DNA of 5,299 nucleotides from Candidatus Woesearchaeota archaeon. GTDB lineage: Archaea; Nanobdellota; Nanobdellia; Woesearchaeales; UBA11716. Under the pieces are notes generated by a model. The model was not told the origin of the DNA and searched no databases. It saw only the letters and a program-made list of their open reading frames with translations. Where the stretch lies: the NCBI GenBank assembly GCA_013329175.1, contig DUKR01000091.1, forward strand, positions 1 to 5,299, written 5' to 3'. The position numbers were made by a program, and so were the translations under genes. Below are positions 5,243 through 5,299 of the stretch, in pieces; positions within the stretch are counted from its first letter, which is position 1; each line of letters begins with the position of its first letter.

Positions 5243-5299
5243 GGGAGAAAAGAAAAGTGAAGAAAGAAAAGAAGAAAAAGAGTGAAGAAAGAAAAGTGA
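5243..5299. repeat. Purine-only tract with a 16-nt direct repeat
   Basis: From 5243 to the window edge the + strand is almost entirely A and G, broken only by T at 5258, 5283 and 5297. AGTGAAGAAAGAAAAG occurs perfectly at 5256-5271 and again at 5281-5296, a spacing of 25 nt. On the - strand the tract is T-rich and could end transcription of a leftward gene lying beyond the edge. On the + strand two frames through it encode Lys/Glu/Arg-rich peptide, so it might instead be the start of a charged coding region. Confidence 0.75.

Larger units (their letters stand above)
4914..5299. other. Gene-free stretch to the right edge
   Basis: No convincing gene lies in these 386 bases. A - strand frame (5128-4904, 74 codons) has a poor composition. 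A second - strand frame is open from about 5104 to 4876 but has no ATG and runs through the lgt-operon promoter. A + strand frame from ATG 5158 is open to the window edge (47 codons, very lysine-rich), so it cannot be judged. What stands out is a long hairpin at 4995-5074, a 9-bp inverted pair (GGGAATGCC at 4960-4968, GGCATTCCC at 5124-5132) that could close a larger fold around it, an A7 run at 5148-5154 and a purine tract from 5243. Confidence 0.55.

Noticed and set aside
1..5299. CRISPR array, tRNA, rRNA, insertion sequence or prophage genes
   Set aside because: No regularly spaced repeats with unique spacers, no cloverleaf, and no transposase, integrase or phage motif were found on either strand.

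Overview
The window holds six probable genes. Four on the + strand (positions 1-3340) run toward two on the - strand (4880-3337), and a gene-free stretch follows to the right edge. Two products can be placed confidently: a phosphohistidine swivel-domain (PEP-utilizer mobile domain) protein and prolipoprotein diacylglyceryl transferase (Lgt). The organism looks most like an archaeon, perhaps a small-genome DPANN lineage of the Woesearchaeota type. The reasons are a well-formed TATA box 23-30 nt upstream of a start codon, a stand-alone PEP-swivel protein with a helical N-terminal region, weak or absent Shine-Dalgarno sites, and very compact gene packing. This is inference: no rRNA, tRNA or ribosomal protein is present to settle it, and a reduced-genome bacterium is not excluded.

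Layout. Positions 1-699 hold the 3' part of an unrecognised soluble protein that enters from the left edge. Positions 700-890 are a gap with a strong but unused Shine-Dalgarno-like site and a short palindrome. Positions 891-2276 encode the swivel-domain protein, with its catalytic histidine in a GGATCHAAIISRELGIP motif. Two unrecognised genes follow closely in the same direction (2270-2650 and 2675-3340). The last of these meets lgt tail-to-tail, and their stop codons overlap by 4 bp.

On the - strand, a six-helix membrane protein (4880-4122) and lgt (4119-3337) are 2 nt apart and form a clear two-gene operon. It is driven by a TATA box at 4903-4913 that would give a leaderless or nearly leaderless mRNA.

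Positions 4914-5299 have no convincing gene. They contain a long imperfect hairpin (about 4995-5074, roughly 29 base pairs) that no recognised feature explains, and a purine-only tract with a 16-nt direct repeat at the right edge. The hairpin is the best candidate here for something undescribed: the TATA box faces both ways, so it could be a small structured RNA transcribed divergently from the lgt operon. No complete multi-gene defence or mobile system is visible.
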